DNA of 64,000 nt from Ascaphus truei (GCA_036426205.1 CM071571.1:109031257-109095256), one strand, 5' to 3'; positions 11,585 to 22,660 are shown, counted from the stretch's first letter. Numbers and translations: made by a program. Notes: generated by a model not told the origin, from the sequence alone.

Positions 11585-11905
11585 GTTTATTGAGGGCCTA
11601 GGCGGTGGGTAGTGGGGCTGTAGTGTGTATTGTTTTTATTGTGGGTAGCGGGGGTTGGTGAAGGGGGTATTAGCCCCAAGGATGTGTGTTTAGACCTTGC
11701 GGGTGGGTAGCAGGAGGGGTTAACCCCTTCATTACCTGCTAAGGTAATGAAGAGGTTAAGTCCACCCGCAGTCCCCTCGCATGGCCTAAACACTCACCAA
11801 GGGCCAAATACCCCCTTCACCCACCCCCTCTACCCACAATAGGCCTGGCACGGGTGATTAACCCCTTCATTGCCTTAGTGGTTAGCCGCTAAGGTAATGA
11901 AGTGG
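11585..11905. repeat. TTAACCCC-type dispersed repeat, copies 2 and 3
   Basis: Second copy of the 10895 repeat, plus an inverted partial copy (11765-11840, cccccttcacccaccccc...acccacaat). ttaaccccttcattacct at about 11718 pairs with aggtaatgaagaggttaa to about 11760, a strong short palindrome. Confidence 0.65.
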
Positions 11906-12343
11906 CTGTAAATGCATTTTTCCTGCATCGGATGCATGCCGGGGGTACCCGGTGCTGGTATTAATGGGTATCAGCTCCAGAGACCCCGGGCATCAATCCG
12001 AGGCAGGAAAATGGCCTGATTTTTTCTAAGTCCCGTCCCACCGCTCACCCCCAGCTTCTTGCCAACTTTTTTTGCCGAGGCCCTTTGGTGATAAATTCGC
12101 CATTCTAGAGCAGCAATCAGCTGCGAGATGCTGATCAGGGCAAATAGAATACAGCGAGTTGGAAAAGCTGGCGATGAGCGGCGAGATAGGCTTCTCGCCA
12201 AGCGGTCGGCAGATTTTTTTTTTCGCCCAAAAAAACTGGCGAGTTTTCCTATTCACGCCAACTTCTCGGGGCTTACTGAATCGCAGTAGGCATTTTTGGC
12301 GAGAAACTGGCGAGATATCGGCGTTTACAGCACAGGCCCCTAA

Positions 12344-13560
12344 GGCTCTAAGGGACACCTGCACCTGTGCAGGCACAGGTTATTACACTCAGGTGCGACC
12401 ACAGGTACGGGCACTTGATGCATGAGCCACTAATTCTGACCAGATTAGTATTTACATGAGGAAGTTTTGGTTTATCTGAAAATAACACTGGCACCAGCAG
12501 GAAACTTTGTCAAGGTGCAGTGCCACATAGTACCACATTGAACTTATGGCAGTGATATGTTTTATATGTTGAAAACTACAGAATTAATTTTGAAGTCTAT
12601 CCTGACAGGGTTTGTAAACATTTGTAACTTGACATCAGCGGGTAGGTTTTAGTATTATATCTCTGTTGCTATTGCCCTCTCTCCTAACTGGCCCTTAGAT
12701 GCAGAGTGCGTGTCCAGCCATCTAATTACCTTATAACGGGGATAGAGCATCAAGGATTGATAGTCGGACTGGGGAAAATGTCCAGATTTTCAATATTATT
12801 TAAAAATACTTATACTTATCTGGTTAAAATAAAAAAAAGATCAAATAACTAGTTTTAACCTGCTAAACCTATATCGAAATGGTAAGGTCTGTTGGGGATC
12901 TTAACTGGGTCCTGATTCATAAATAATAAAAGCTGTACAGCAGACCCGTCAAACTCAGAACAGCTTGGGGGCTAATTCTTAAATCTGACTGCAATACTTG
13001 GGTCGCATCATCAGAGGGGCGGATGGAAAAAATAAAACGAATAATCACTGTAAACCTGCAAGTACACTTTTTTTCTTGAGTTTTCCGCATTTAAAATATG
13101 TTAACATCACTGGTATCTTTCTCCCCAGTGATGGATTTACATATAAGCTAAATAAGAGATTTACGTGGAAACTCAGTAAGCTACTGTACTGCTTAGAGCC
13201 TCCAAATACGTTAATAAAAATATGTCTTCAAATACCTATAATATATTTGTGGGGCCCCATAAATCCAGATGGTTTATTCATGCTAAAAATATATTAGAAT
13301 AAAATCAATAGTGGTTTGAATCTTTAGTAACAAAAGTTGAAATACGTTAAAAGCAACTTATTTTGCAGAAGAACATAATGTTTTAGTTAGTTCTTTCCTT
13401 CGATTTTATTACCACAGTCCCTGTTTTGTTTAAGTTCTAGGAATGGACTCTCACATAAACTTTCAATTGTGAGAACTCAAAACAGTTTACGGTAGTTACT
13501 GTGCCCACAATATTATTATTTTTTTATAAGGACTTCATCTTTATTATAGTTTAGGATCTC
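12344..13560. other. No recognised feature
   Basis: AT-rich sequence. A short ggggatctt-actgggtcctgattcata block at about 12894-12925 recurs at 15270-15300, so part is an unnamed dispersed repeat. Confidence 0.5.
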
Positions 13561-13564
13561 GCAA

Positions 13565-14489
13565 AGTCTTAATCTGTCACTCTCTCCTCCTCCCATCCCA
13601 ATCCCCATCCTCTCTCTCCCCTTATCCCCACCCTGTCTCTCCCCTCATCCCCACCCTGTCTCTCCCCTCATCCCCACCCTCTCTCTCCCCTCATCCCCAC
13701 CCTCTCTCTCCCCTCATCCCCACCCTCTCTCCCCTCATCCACACCTTCTCTCCCCTCATCCCCTCCCTAAGCTTCATCCCTTCTCTCTCCTCGTAATGCC
13801 CATCCCACCCCTAACTCTCTCTAACCCCCCCTAACCCGCCTGTCTCCCATCCTCACCTTCTCTCTTTCCCCCTCTCCTCTCTCTCCCCCTAACTCCCTCT
13901 CTCTCCCCCTAAGCCCCTCTCTCTCCCCCAATCTCCTTGCTCACCCACCCTCATCTCCTTTCTCTCTCCCCCATCTCCTTTCTCTCTCTCCATCTCCTCT
14001 CTCTCCTCCCAATCACCTCTCCCCCATCACCTCTCTCCTATTTCCCCATCACATCTCTACCCCCCAACCTCCCCTCTCCCCCACCCCATCCCCTCTCTCC
14101 CCTTTCCCCCATCTTCCCCATCTCCTTTCTCTCCCCATATACTCTCTCTCTATCCCCATCTCATCTATTTCCTCTCTCCCCCCATCTCCCATCTCCTCTC
14201 TCTCGCCATCCCCTCCACCTCATCTCCTCTGTCTCTTGTCCCAACTCCTCTCTCTCTCCATCTCCTCTCTCCCCGCTCTCACCCCATCTCCTCTCTCTCC
14301 TCATTTCCTATCTCTCCTTCCCCATCTCTCCCCTCTCTCCTCCCCATCTCCTCTTTCTCCTCCCCATCTCCTCTATCTCTCTCCTCCCCCATCTGCTCTC
14401 TCTCCCCCATCCCATCTCTCTCTCCCCCATCCCCACTCTCCCCCCCATCTCCTCTCTCTTCCCCATCTCCTCTCTCTCCCCCCCCCCCC
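13565..14489. repeat. CT-rich low-complexity tract with 23-bp minisatellite
   Basis: Almost pure C/T on the plus strand. 13600-13740 is a regular repeat of about 23 bases (CCACCCTGTCTCTCCCCTCA then TCC). It runs into the assembly gap. Long Ser/Pro/Leu open frames here are artefacts of composition. Confidence 0.95.
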
Positions 14490-14564
14490 NNNNNNNNNNN
14501 NNNNNNNNNNNNNNNNNNNNNNNNNNNNNNNNNNNNNNNNNNNNNNNNNNNNNNNNNNNNNNNN
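14490..14564. other. Assembly gap (75 N)
   Basis: Run of N between the CT-rich tract and a CpG-rich tandem repeat; true length unknown. Confidence 1.
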
Positions 14565-14646
14565 CTGCCTCACCCGTCCGGCCGCTCCCTCACCCGTCCG
14601 GCCGCTCCCTCACCCGTCCGGCCGCTCCCTCACCCGTCCGGCCGCT
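14565..14646. repeat. 20-bp CpG-rich tandem repeat
   Basis: Four near-identical copies of CTCCCTCACCCGTCCGGCCG, beginning right after the gap, so the array may extend into it. Confidence 0.95.
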
Positions 14647-14770
14647 GGCAGCGTGTTGTGGCCGCTCCACCGCTGTGTCCCAGGCGCTTGCTCCACTCCC
14701 CCGCTGACTGTAGTGGTGCCGGGGTGTGAGCTTGGGGGATGGGAGGGTGTGAGTGTGTGAGTGTGTGTGT

Positions 14771-14876
14771 GACCTTTGGCCCGTCACTCTGCCTCAGGCC
14801 AATGAGAGGTTTGCGGGGGCGGGCGGGCCAAGGGAGCCATCTCATTGGCCTGAGGCGGAGTGACGGGCCAAAGGTC
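14771..14876. promoter_or_regulatory. CCAAT / GC-box palindrome in CpG-rich DNA
   Basis: 37-base arms (14771-14807 and 14840-14876) differ at one position, separated by 32 bases. Each arm carries a CCAAT box (NF-Y type, GGCCAATGAGA and its complement), and the spacer has GGGGGCGGGCGGGC (Sp1-type). It sits in a CpG-rich island of about 300 bases starting at the gap. It could be a bidirectional promoter core or the tips of an inverted-repeat element; no exon can be assigned. Confidence 0.5.
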
Positions 14877-15049
14877 CAATGCGATTTCCTCTAGGGACAC
14901 AGGGAGACACATACAGACACAGACACATACGACGGTTTGACAAATATATAGATAGATTACACTAAATACAGCAGGGTGCTGAAAAATCAGCACAGAATGT
15001 CTTGTCTTATTTCTTTAATATTTAAGTATTTGATTAAACAAACACATGG

Positions 15050-15265
15050 ATTTGGGAAAAGACCAAACCGACATAGTATACGTGGATTTTCAGAGAGCGC
15101 ATTTGATGAGATACTCAATAAAGGCCTTTCAAATATAACTGACCAATAATGGAATAAGGTGGGAAAGTAATTTCATGGATCAGTAATTGTTTAAATGATT
15201 GGAAATAAAAACTGGGATTGGAAACAAAGACCAAATGGTCAGTGTTTGCATTGCAGAAAAATAAA
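15050..15265 (+). pseudogene. Small LINE reverse-transcriptase fragment
   Basis: The frame at about 15075-15105 reads DIVYVDFQRA, resembling motif A of CR1/L2-like reverse transcriptase (D-x-x-Y-x-D-F-x-K-A-F-D). 15160-15200 resembles the downstream W-I-x-x-W-L segment at nucleotide level. Heavily frame-broken. Confidence 0.45.
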
Positions 15266-15649
15266 ATCCCCAAGGGATCTTCACTTAGTCCTGATTCATA
15301 AGATCAATACAACGAGTTGACACAAATGTATGCAAAGGATTCAGCGGAACTCTGAAGAGTATACATTTTAACTCTTTCACTGCTAGAAGGGTCAGCCACA
15401 CATTGCACCTCTAGCAGAAACTCTTGTTAAAACTGGCAATATTATTATAAGTGCACCAGGAATCTGTAGCACAGGAAAGAGGTGCTGCAACTGAGGATAT
15501 CTCTCTGAACTAGAAACTAGAAATTGGCACATTTTTGTTGTTTTTTTTTCCAAAATTTGAATCTGCATCAGATTGGCCAGTTCTTTTGCAGGGAAGAGGG
15601 GAAAAAGAGTGGAGGGGGAGAAGCACTTCATTTAAGTAGTATTTCTAGT

Positions 15650-15790
15650 TGTATATATCCCCTAAAACCTCCCTCCTTAGTTAAGCCTAAGGCACCTAGT
15701 GACTGGGATGGTGTCAGACTAGAATCCACAACGACTGCTTTTCTAGGCAGCAGCTCTAGCAGTGTGAGCTAAACCAGCTGATAGCTAGCA
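15650..15790 (-). repeat. tRNA-derived SINE-like repeat, copy 2
   Basis: Minus strand: GGTTTAGCTCACACTGCTAG resembles a tRNA A-box region and GTGGATTCTAGTC a B box, about 40-50 bases apart as in a pol III promoter. The cccctaaaacctccctcctt and ggcacctagtgactgggatg blocks match copy 1 (2010-2285). Confidence 0.65.
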
Positions 15791-16375
15791 CTACTGTTTA
15801 CTAGCATAGCTCCAAGGGATATCTATTTTGTTGATTGTAATAATATGTACAGTTCCAGAGGAAAGGTGAGATTAAATAAAACACAGATTTTCTGACACAC
15901 ACACGTAAAAACAAAGTGAAGCACAGCAAATAAAGTAGATGAATAAGAAAAAGTAATATAACAAAGTTACCTGGTGACTTGAGTTTGTCCCAGAAGAGGG
16001 TAAAGTGCTTTGTATAGTATGAGCACCCAGAGAGAAGAGGACCATTAGAGGGGTACTTGGGAATATATGATCTTAGTCTTCAGAATAAATTGCTTGCCAG
16101 AATAAGCCATATCTCAATGTAATATTGACTGTTTAAACATAATAACCATGATACATGGCTGACTGCTGGGAAGCTTTTTTGTTAATTTTTCTAAATAAAT
16201 AAAAGTTTTATTTTTAATTTTATATGATAAAAATATATTAAATGTTTCAATATATATATATAAATATATATTAATAATATTTTTGAGGAATTTAAGTCTT
16301 ATTGTATAATGTTGTTTATGTTGGCCATTAGCCCTATGAGTCCCTTATGACTAGTAGAGCTAATATCCAGGACTG
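15791..16375. other. AT-rich DNA, nothing recognised
   Basis: TA-rich tract at 16240-16280; otherwise unassigned. Confidence 0.5.
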
Positions 16376-16379
16376 TATA

Positions 16380-16625
16380 GGGGGGTTAGGTTTTTGGGGG
16401 ATGAAGTAGGTTGTGCCTCGGGGAGGGATGTTAGACCACCTGGGGGGGACTAAAAGGGGTGGCTGTACTGCTATGACATACAAATCGGTAGTTAGGGTAT
16501 TTGTATTAACCTCTTGGTTACCTTAGTGACAATGAAGGCATGCATTAAGTCCAGGGTATTCACTTTTGCTTCCTATATTGCTAAGGCAACATAGGAAGCC
16601 AAAGTGGCCAATTCAGAACCCTGGA
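16380..16625. repeat. TTAACCCC-type repeat, divergent copy with hairpin
   Basis: ttaacctcttggttacctta and the G-rich 5' part resemble the repeats at 10895 and 11585. ccagggtattcacttttgct (16551) with the following ttcctat pairs with ataggaagccaaagtggcca...accctgg ending 16624: an imperfect hairpin with arms of about 30 bases. Confidence 0.55.
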
Positions 16626-16629
16626 CAAG

Positions 16630-17590
16630 ACCAAAAAATATTCTGTTACCCGGCGTTTATATTCACTGCACCACTATTGTTGGTAATGAATTCAGACACA
16701 GACCTGTAGGATTAATTTACAAAATTTAAAAAAAAAAGGATGGCATTATGTGGATACGGAATGTGGCTGTGTCAATTTGCCACATACCAAAGGTAAGCTG
16801 TTTCTACAGGGACGGAAAGTAGCCTTCTGAAACAACCAGGTGCATTTCCTCTTCCCCCCGGACCAAGGACAATCTCTTATACCATCCCATGTGCATAGGA
16901 GAGACCACACCCTGCTTTGCCAGTCAAACTGTGCCATCATGGCTTTAATGGCTCACAACAGTGATGTCAGCAGAGAGGGGCAAGGAAGAATTGGCGAAAG
17001 AGAAGCCAGACCCGTCTGACATACCTTGCCATTAATGAAAACTTGGACAAGAGACTGGCCCTCTCTGGCATCTACCAGTATATCCTCAGCAAATTCTCCT
17101 CCTACGAGAAGAACAAGAATGGATGGCAGAATAGCATACAACACAATCTAAGCTTCAATTACTACTTTATTAAAATGCCCTGTGGCTCCGGGACGATGGC
17201 TGCTATTGAACCCTAGACTATTTATCTATCTTAATGTCTTGTATAGCACATACTGTAAATAGAGAAAACCCACAGTATATATGACCCATTTTTATGTACT
17301 TTTATTGTGGGTGCTTATCTGATTGGCCCATTCAAATCCCCTGTCCACACTGCCGTCACTCTTTTCCAACCTCACCTGTGAGTGGTAAATTCTGTCCGCC
17401 CACCTCACTCCAGATTGGCTGAGAATTTAAAGAGACGCCCCTGGTTGATTTAGCCCACCTTCTCCATGCTTTTGAATGGCAAAGGGAAAAACTACTTCAG
17501 ACCCGGAGATCTACAGATTCGAGGGTGGGTCAGGGTGATTTGCATTCAGACACTTAGGCGTGCAGCAGAGGCCGAGAGTGGCAGAGAGCT
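16630..17590. other. No recognised feature
   Basis: Unassigned; no repeat class I recognise. Confidence 0.45.
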
Positions 17591-17596
17591 CTAGGG

Positions 17597-17934
17597 CAGG
17601 GGAGCGCAAACTTTTTGTGCTGCGCCCCCCTGTCTCTCTGCCCCGGCTCTCGCGCCCCCCTGCCTTCCTTCAGCCGCATCAGATGACGCTGCGTGGGCGT
17701 GTGACGTCAGGTCACATGGTGCCGCGGCGTCTATTGACGCCGCATTGCCATGGTGACGCAACACAAACGGCTGAATCCCGGTAAGTAAACAGTTGCAGGG
17801 GCCTCACGCGATCCCCCGGCATTTAATTTAAATGCCTGGGGGGAAGAGCGCGGGGCCTCTGCAACTGCCCGCGCCCCCCCAGCACAATCTCCCGCCCCCC
17901 CTGGGGGTCGCGCCCCCCACTTTGCGCACCTCTG
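17597..17934. mobile_element. hAT-type MITE, copy 1
   Basis: 338 bases. Ends CAGGGGAGCGCAAACT and (reverse complement) CAGAGGTGCGCAAAGT, flanked by the perfect 8-bp duplication CTCTAGGG (17589-17596, 17935-17942), the hAT hallmark. The interior contains a gacgccgcattgccatggtg block and an atttaatttaaatgcc block shared with the copies at 32975, 47728 and 49060. Confidence 0.92.
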
Positions 17935-18081
17935 CTCTAGGGGACAGAACCTCAGGCTGTGGAAACCGTGGGCTGAGTGGCAGGAGATGGTTTTGGGTGC
18001 TGGATCGTGAAGGGGAACGATTCTAGCACAGTTGAAGAGGAGACCCGCAAACTATATTCATCCAGAGGAGCACTGCCTGGA

Positions 18082-18188
18082 GAGTCACTATCAGAGGGAA
18101 GAATAATAGTGCTTGAGTTGGTCACGGTGAAAACTGAATTCTTCATTAAATGTATCTACATACTGTACATAACTCCATATTGTGCTTG
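18082..18188. repeat. 107-bp dispersed repeat, copy 1
   Basis: agtcactatcagag...gaataatagtgcttgagttg...cataactccatattgtgctt is repeated in the same order at 20832-20933 with a few differences. Family unknown. Confidence 0.8.
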
Positions 18189-18435
18189 AAGGAGTGGCTC
18201 AGTGAATAAAGACACTGACTGCCACTGAGTTTGGAGCAGTGGCTCCTGGTTCAATTCCTGGTGTCGGCTCCATGTGACCTCGGACAAGTCACTTTATCTC
18301 CCTGTGCCTCGGGCACCAAAAACATAGATTGTAAGCTCCACGGGGCAGGGACCTGTGCCTGCAAAATGTCTCTGTAAAACGCTACGGAAAACTAGCAGCG
18401 CTTTACAAGGACATGGTATTATTATCATTATTATT
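18188..18435 (+). repeat. CORE/MIR-like tRNA SINE
   Basis: Three-part SINE: a tRNA-like head with A box TGGCTCAGTGA (about 18197) and B box GGTTCAATTCC (about 18249); a CORE-like centre (tgtgacctcggacaagtcac...ctccctgtgcctc); and a tail ttgtaagctccacggggcag...gcgctttacaaggacat ending in ATTATTATTATT-type repeats. It is nearly full length, so it may be a young member of the V/CORE-SINE group. Confidence 0.85.
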
Positions 18436-18552
18436 TATAAAAGTCCCTTGAAAATAGTATAAAAACACACTTACATTTTTCAAGTTCTTTATCGCATTTA
18501 CAAAAAGGTGAGTGAGAATCATCTGTTTCTCCACCGCCTGCCATGTGCTGCT
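18428..18552 (+). repeat. Single copy of the 53.5 kb foldback-arm repeat (left part)
   Basis: cttgaaaatag..., acattttcaagttctt and ccgcctgccat match the left arm at about 53697-53805. The match is interrupted by the solo LTR (18553-19956) and resumes after it with cactgctt...ctgcc...ctcggtct-like sequence to about 20000. Confidence 0.7.
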
Positions 18553-19956
18553 TGTGACGGGAGCTTTGTGACAGGCTATTAATAATACACAAAAAAAATA
18601 TATATATATAACTGGGTTGAACTGGGACGAGACTTAGATATGATAAAATATAATTTATTCCTTGATAAAGGTGAACACAACAGATTATACAAATAACAGG
18701 CAAAATATAGACACTTACTTAAAGATTATGACAAGAAAGCCATCAGGATACAGGATGGGCCATCTCTTCCATATTTCAGTTGACATCACAGCAAGACAGG
18801 CAGGTCATGAATACCATACATGAAGACACAGGCATGAAGACTTTGCATGAAGACAATGAGTAAAGGGTGACTCTGGCTTATATACCATTTTAACCCTTCT
18901 CTTACATTCAAGATGCCGCGCTGTCTAGCAAACATCTCTTTGAAGCTTTCTGAAGCTGATTTTGGGCTTCCAGTGTTTAGTGTGAAATATCACACTTAAA
19001 ATGGTCAGTTCCTGGTCCCTGGGCCCAGCATAAACAATTAGGCAATTTAGCCTTTGATCACCAGGCTTTGTAAATTCCAGCAGGATGTTCTTCCTGCTTA
19101 TTACCATAACAGAACAGAACCGAAATTCCATATAAACTGTAAATAACTTCATAACTTCAGTTCAGTGATACTTACTGGCACGCGAGATATATTAATACAT
19201 TCCGTCACGTCTGACGCTCCCAATGAGACTTAATATTACATTGTAGTACTAAAATTAAGAGAGATATTAATATCTGGCTCTTAGTATCTGTTAGATATCA
19301 AGTGTTTAGAATCATTAGTTGGGGCTTGGTCCCACGAATACACATATGTAATTTTTAGCACGTTCAGCCGAGGACATCTCATAATATTCTTATATTTAAT
19401 AAGGTCACCCATTCTGATATCCCCTTGGTAGCCGCACCCCTGGCCCCCATCAAAGAAATCCTTTGAAGCAGGGACCCCTGGGTAGTGGACAGTTGTCACC
19501 TGGTTTTAGATTACAGACTCAATGCCCCAGACCTCTTGAAGCAGAGGCGTTTGTAAGTGTGAGTTATAACGCTCACAACCCACTCTAGCTTCCTGCAACC
19601 AGGTAGAGTGGCTGGGCCTTTGATCAGGGCTGTTTCCTACCCATTTGGTCGCTCTCCTGACCATTTGCATTTAGTAGGCAGGCATCTTTGAGGGTAATTT
19701 AAACAGAAGGGCTAGAATCACTGTTTTAACATTAACCCTTTCCCTCCCGCAGCAACCCTAGTGTATGTGTGGGTGCAAACACTAGGCTGACACAATACAG
19801 TTGCACAGGGGAATAAGCATTTGGATATTGCAGTGAGGTAAAAACACATTACTGGACCTCAGTCCAGTTAACCCCTTGCTTCCCAGGTGAGGGTAGATGG
19901 TGGCCAATTGGGGTGTAACCCCTTTAATCCCGGGCCAAATCCTCCCCATCGTCACA
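18553..19956. mobile_element. Solo LTR, 1.4 kb, TSD CTGCT
   Basis: Begins TGTGACGGGAG and ends CATCGTCACA, so the ends are TG...CA with short inverted repeats (TGTGACG). It is flanked by the perfect 5-bp duplication CTGCT (18548-18552, 19957-19961). Removing it restores the foldback-family repeat across the join, which confirms the ends. No coding capacity; the internal region was lost or this is an unusually long LTR. Orientation is not determined. Confidence 0.82.
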
Positions 19957-20144
19957 CTGCTCACTGCTTCTCTGCCTGATCGGTCTTCGCCATCTGTCCC
20001 CGGGTTCCCAATTCTTGTTTTTTACCTCTTAGCATTATGACAAGCTTTAACGCTGTGTTATTGAGCTTTGAAGATCCCCGTTCGCACTTATTGATATGTT
20101 AACTTAAGATAATGTCTCGTCAAGTCACTAATGGAGCTTTGTGG

Positions 20145-20390
20145 CTCTGCCCCATAGAATTTGACGACAGATCAGAACCATATGGTCCATCCAGTTTGCT
20201 CATTTCCAATGTGCTGTAAAACCTCAGACCCCTTTTGATCCATGCCTTCCTTTTATATTTAGGATTGCCCTATATTCATTCCATAAACATTTTCTTAATC
20301 CTTTGCTGTATTAGCCTCTACGATCTCTATTGGAAGGCTATTACGCAAGTCCACCACCCTTTCCGTGAAGTACTCACATTGCCGCCGAGC
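20145..20390 (+). repeat. Dispersed anuran-type repeat (catatggtccatccagt...)
   Basis: catatggtccatccagtttg ... tatatttaggattgcc ... tattagcctctacgatctct...ggaaggctatta...ccaccctttc...gaagtactcac is a sequence I associate with a very common amphibian repeat. The classification is from memory; its class is not assigned. Confidence 0.5.
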
Positions 20391-20502
20391 CAGCCAGCCT
20401 TCCAGGTAAGAGAAATGCTGCACACCTCAAAAAGAAAACTAATGATACAGTTACCGGTGCTCCAGTGTTTGCACGAAAGCCTGCAATCAGTCCTGAACAG
20501 AT

Positions 20503-20612
20503 GAACAAAGGAACATAGGGCACAATGGGTTTAGCAAATCAAACTCATTTATTGTTGGCTCAATAAATGAGTTTTGTTTGCTAAACCCGTTGTGCCCTAT
20601 GTTCCTTTGTTC
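20503..20612. repeat. Long near-perfect hairpin
   Basis: Arms 20503-20555 and 20560-20612 pair almost throughout (gaacaaaggaacatagggca ... tgccctatgttcctttgttc) with a loop of only about 4 bases. It may be a foldback MITE or a small-RNA precursor shape. Confidence 0.85.
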
Positions 20613-20831
20613 AACCCTTCCAGGTTCAAACATGATGTTGTTCCAGCAATGTTAACGTACAGTTTAGACCTATTGGGATATGCTTCTGATGAAAAGCCAT
20701 ATCATGATATGAGAGGCCCACCTGTCTGACTCATAAGAGTGGCCTGGAGATGGGCCTTGGCTTCAATGAATTGTGTGTGGGAAATGATATGGAATTTTCA
20801 TGTAGAGCGTACCATTGATAACTCAGATATC

Positions 20832-20933
20832 AAGTCACTATTAGAGATAAGAATAATAGTGCTTGAGTTGGTCACGGAGAGAACTGTATTCTTCATTAAA
20901 TGTATCAATACACATAACTCCATATTGTGCTTG
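20832..20933. repeat. 107-bp dispersed repeat, copy 2
   Basis: Second copy of 18082-18188, same orientation, slightly shorter. Confidence 0.8.
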
Positions 20934-20939
20934 CTGTCT

Positions 20940-22660
20940 GGATATGGAGCTCACAGTTTTCCTCTTGATTTAATGAAAGGATGTGTATTGTTCCACAAAA
21001 TTATCTCCAATAATGGTTACGTATATTTCTATTTTATTCCAGTAAAAGTACCAATTTGAAACAAAGAACAACTCATTTGTGTGTTCTAAACACAGAAGAC
21101 GTTTCCCAAAGTTATTTTATTAATGCTGTAAAATTGTGGTCTCTATCATTTACACTGGTTTAAAATAATGTTTTGCTGTTTGGTATCTTCTAGCTAATTT
21201 TAATATTAACTATGTAATAGTTAATGTCAATTATTTACTGTAGTTATTAATAAAAAAAAATGTAAAAAGCGGCTAATGTAAGTATTTTTCCTAAGCCTGT
21301 GAGATAATGTTCTCTGCAGCACCACAGACAGTTCTCATCTGAAATGACAGATTCTCCCATCATTTTCCCTCCCCCGTGCCTTATCACTTTCAATAATCAT
21401 TTGTCTCCTTCATGCAAATGTAAGTATAAAAGGAAGAACAGTGAAAGGTTAAAATGGAAGCAGACTATCATTCATCGACATGGTAATTTCCTTGCCTGGC
21501 ACTGTGCCAGATGTTCACTGCAGCCACTAGCTGCCATTCCGAAATGAGTGAAAGCCTCTTTAATAGGAGTGTAAATAAAAGACAGGCTGAGAAATGAGTT
21601 TTCCATCCCAGCAATCACTGGCCTAACCTCTGCTGTAAATAGTGTCTGGAAGCAGTGCAGATGGAGTATGTGCACCTGGGGGAAAAGCCAATCTAAGAGG
21701 AATACAATTTAACCCCTTTTGGTATCATGGAGGCACTAGTAAGACACTGCAAGGCAATTCTTTGCTGATCCATCCAGCCCCCAAAGCATTAAACAGCTAT
21801 GTGCTATTAAACTGTGAATCATATCAGATGGGCAGTGCAATTCCAACTTGTGCATTCTCTGCATCAGTTTTCTAGCCTTATATTTTATAAAGGAATAGCA
21901 TATGATTTTTTGGGAGGGGAGTTCTGGCAGATGTTATAATATTATGGCCCTGAGACTATCCAACAGAGGGCTGTTAAAGTGAAGGGACAATTTATAGTCA
22001 TTGATTTAATAGCATGAAGTGATTTATTTGACTATGGAAGACAGAACAAAATCTTCTAGATGAATGATCTGTCACCTTGCAGTGGTAGGTATGTCCAAAC
22101 TACAGATCGGCTATAATCCTTCCCAAACGGCATACAGAAACACATTTATAAAGAAAGGCAGTGCAATAGCCAGGCCACATATGTGAATATACTATTCTTT
22201 TGAACGGAGCCTTTCTTTCTCAAGTTGTAACGTGTGATAAATTCATTAACATGAGTGCGATAACTTGCAGAGATGAGGATGTGAAGTTGCAGGAATAGGA
22301 GAACCAATGTCAGAAAGATTTTAGACGTGAATAGTGGAATAGTATAGTAGAGCTCAAAAAGCAAGCAGGGATTTAGCAGCAGATTAGAGTCCATACGGCA
22401 TGTAAAAAATAAATAAAAAAAATATATATATATATATTTAGCAGAGTGATTTCAAAAGAAATAGACATATGCTATTCTAGTATATAGTTCTAGAGTTTCA
22501 CTAAAGGTCGATATTGCAGCATTAAAAAAAGCGATATTTTTTGTAGAACTATGTGAGTACTCGCTGATAATTGAACAAAAAAATGATAAACAGCACTCAC
22601 AAAAATCAGTTACAGTGCAGGGTGCCAAGGACAAAAGAGGACCCAATTCCTCTAACAATA
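20940..22660. other. Repeat-poor stretch, possible conserved noncoding DNA
   Basis: No repeat family recognised. 21300-21700 is of balanced composition and contains an octamer-like ATGCAAAT (21413-21420) and several TAAT/ATAAA clusters, the look of conserved noncoding elements. That is impression only. The end (22395-22440) is a TA microsatellite. Confidence 0.3.

Larger units (their letters stand above)
8781..12340. mobile_element. Large TAA-flanked, TIR-bounded composite element
   Basis: The left end GGGGCCTATGCTCTAAA (8781) is mirrored at the right end (reverse complement GGGGCCTGTGCTGTAAA, ending 12340), with TAA directly outside each end (8778-8780, 12341-12343): the terminus plus TWA signature of PIF/Harbinger. 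Both ends adjoin related GC-rich 'ctcgcc...ggcgag' blocks (8830-8990, 12050-12330). The 3.56 kb interior has no transposase and is filled with LINE, minisatellite, foldback and TTAACCCC-type repeats. It may be one element swollen by insertions, or two related MITEs sharing ends. Confidence 0.55.

Noticed and set aside
13937..14760. Long Ser/Pro/Leu-rich open frames on the plus strand
   Set aside because: They lie in a pure CT-rich tract and run through the N gap; frame openness follows from composition.
18188..18270. Functional tRNA gene
   Set aside because: A and B boxes are present but the sequence continues into CORE and tail modules of a SINE and does not fold as a tRNA cloverleaf by eye.
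20681..20720. Ninth hammerhead-like module (cttctgatgaaaagcc)
   Set aside because: CTGATGA is present but no stem II and no GAAAC follow.
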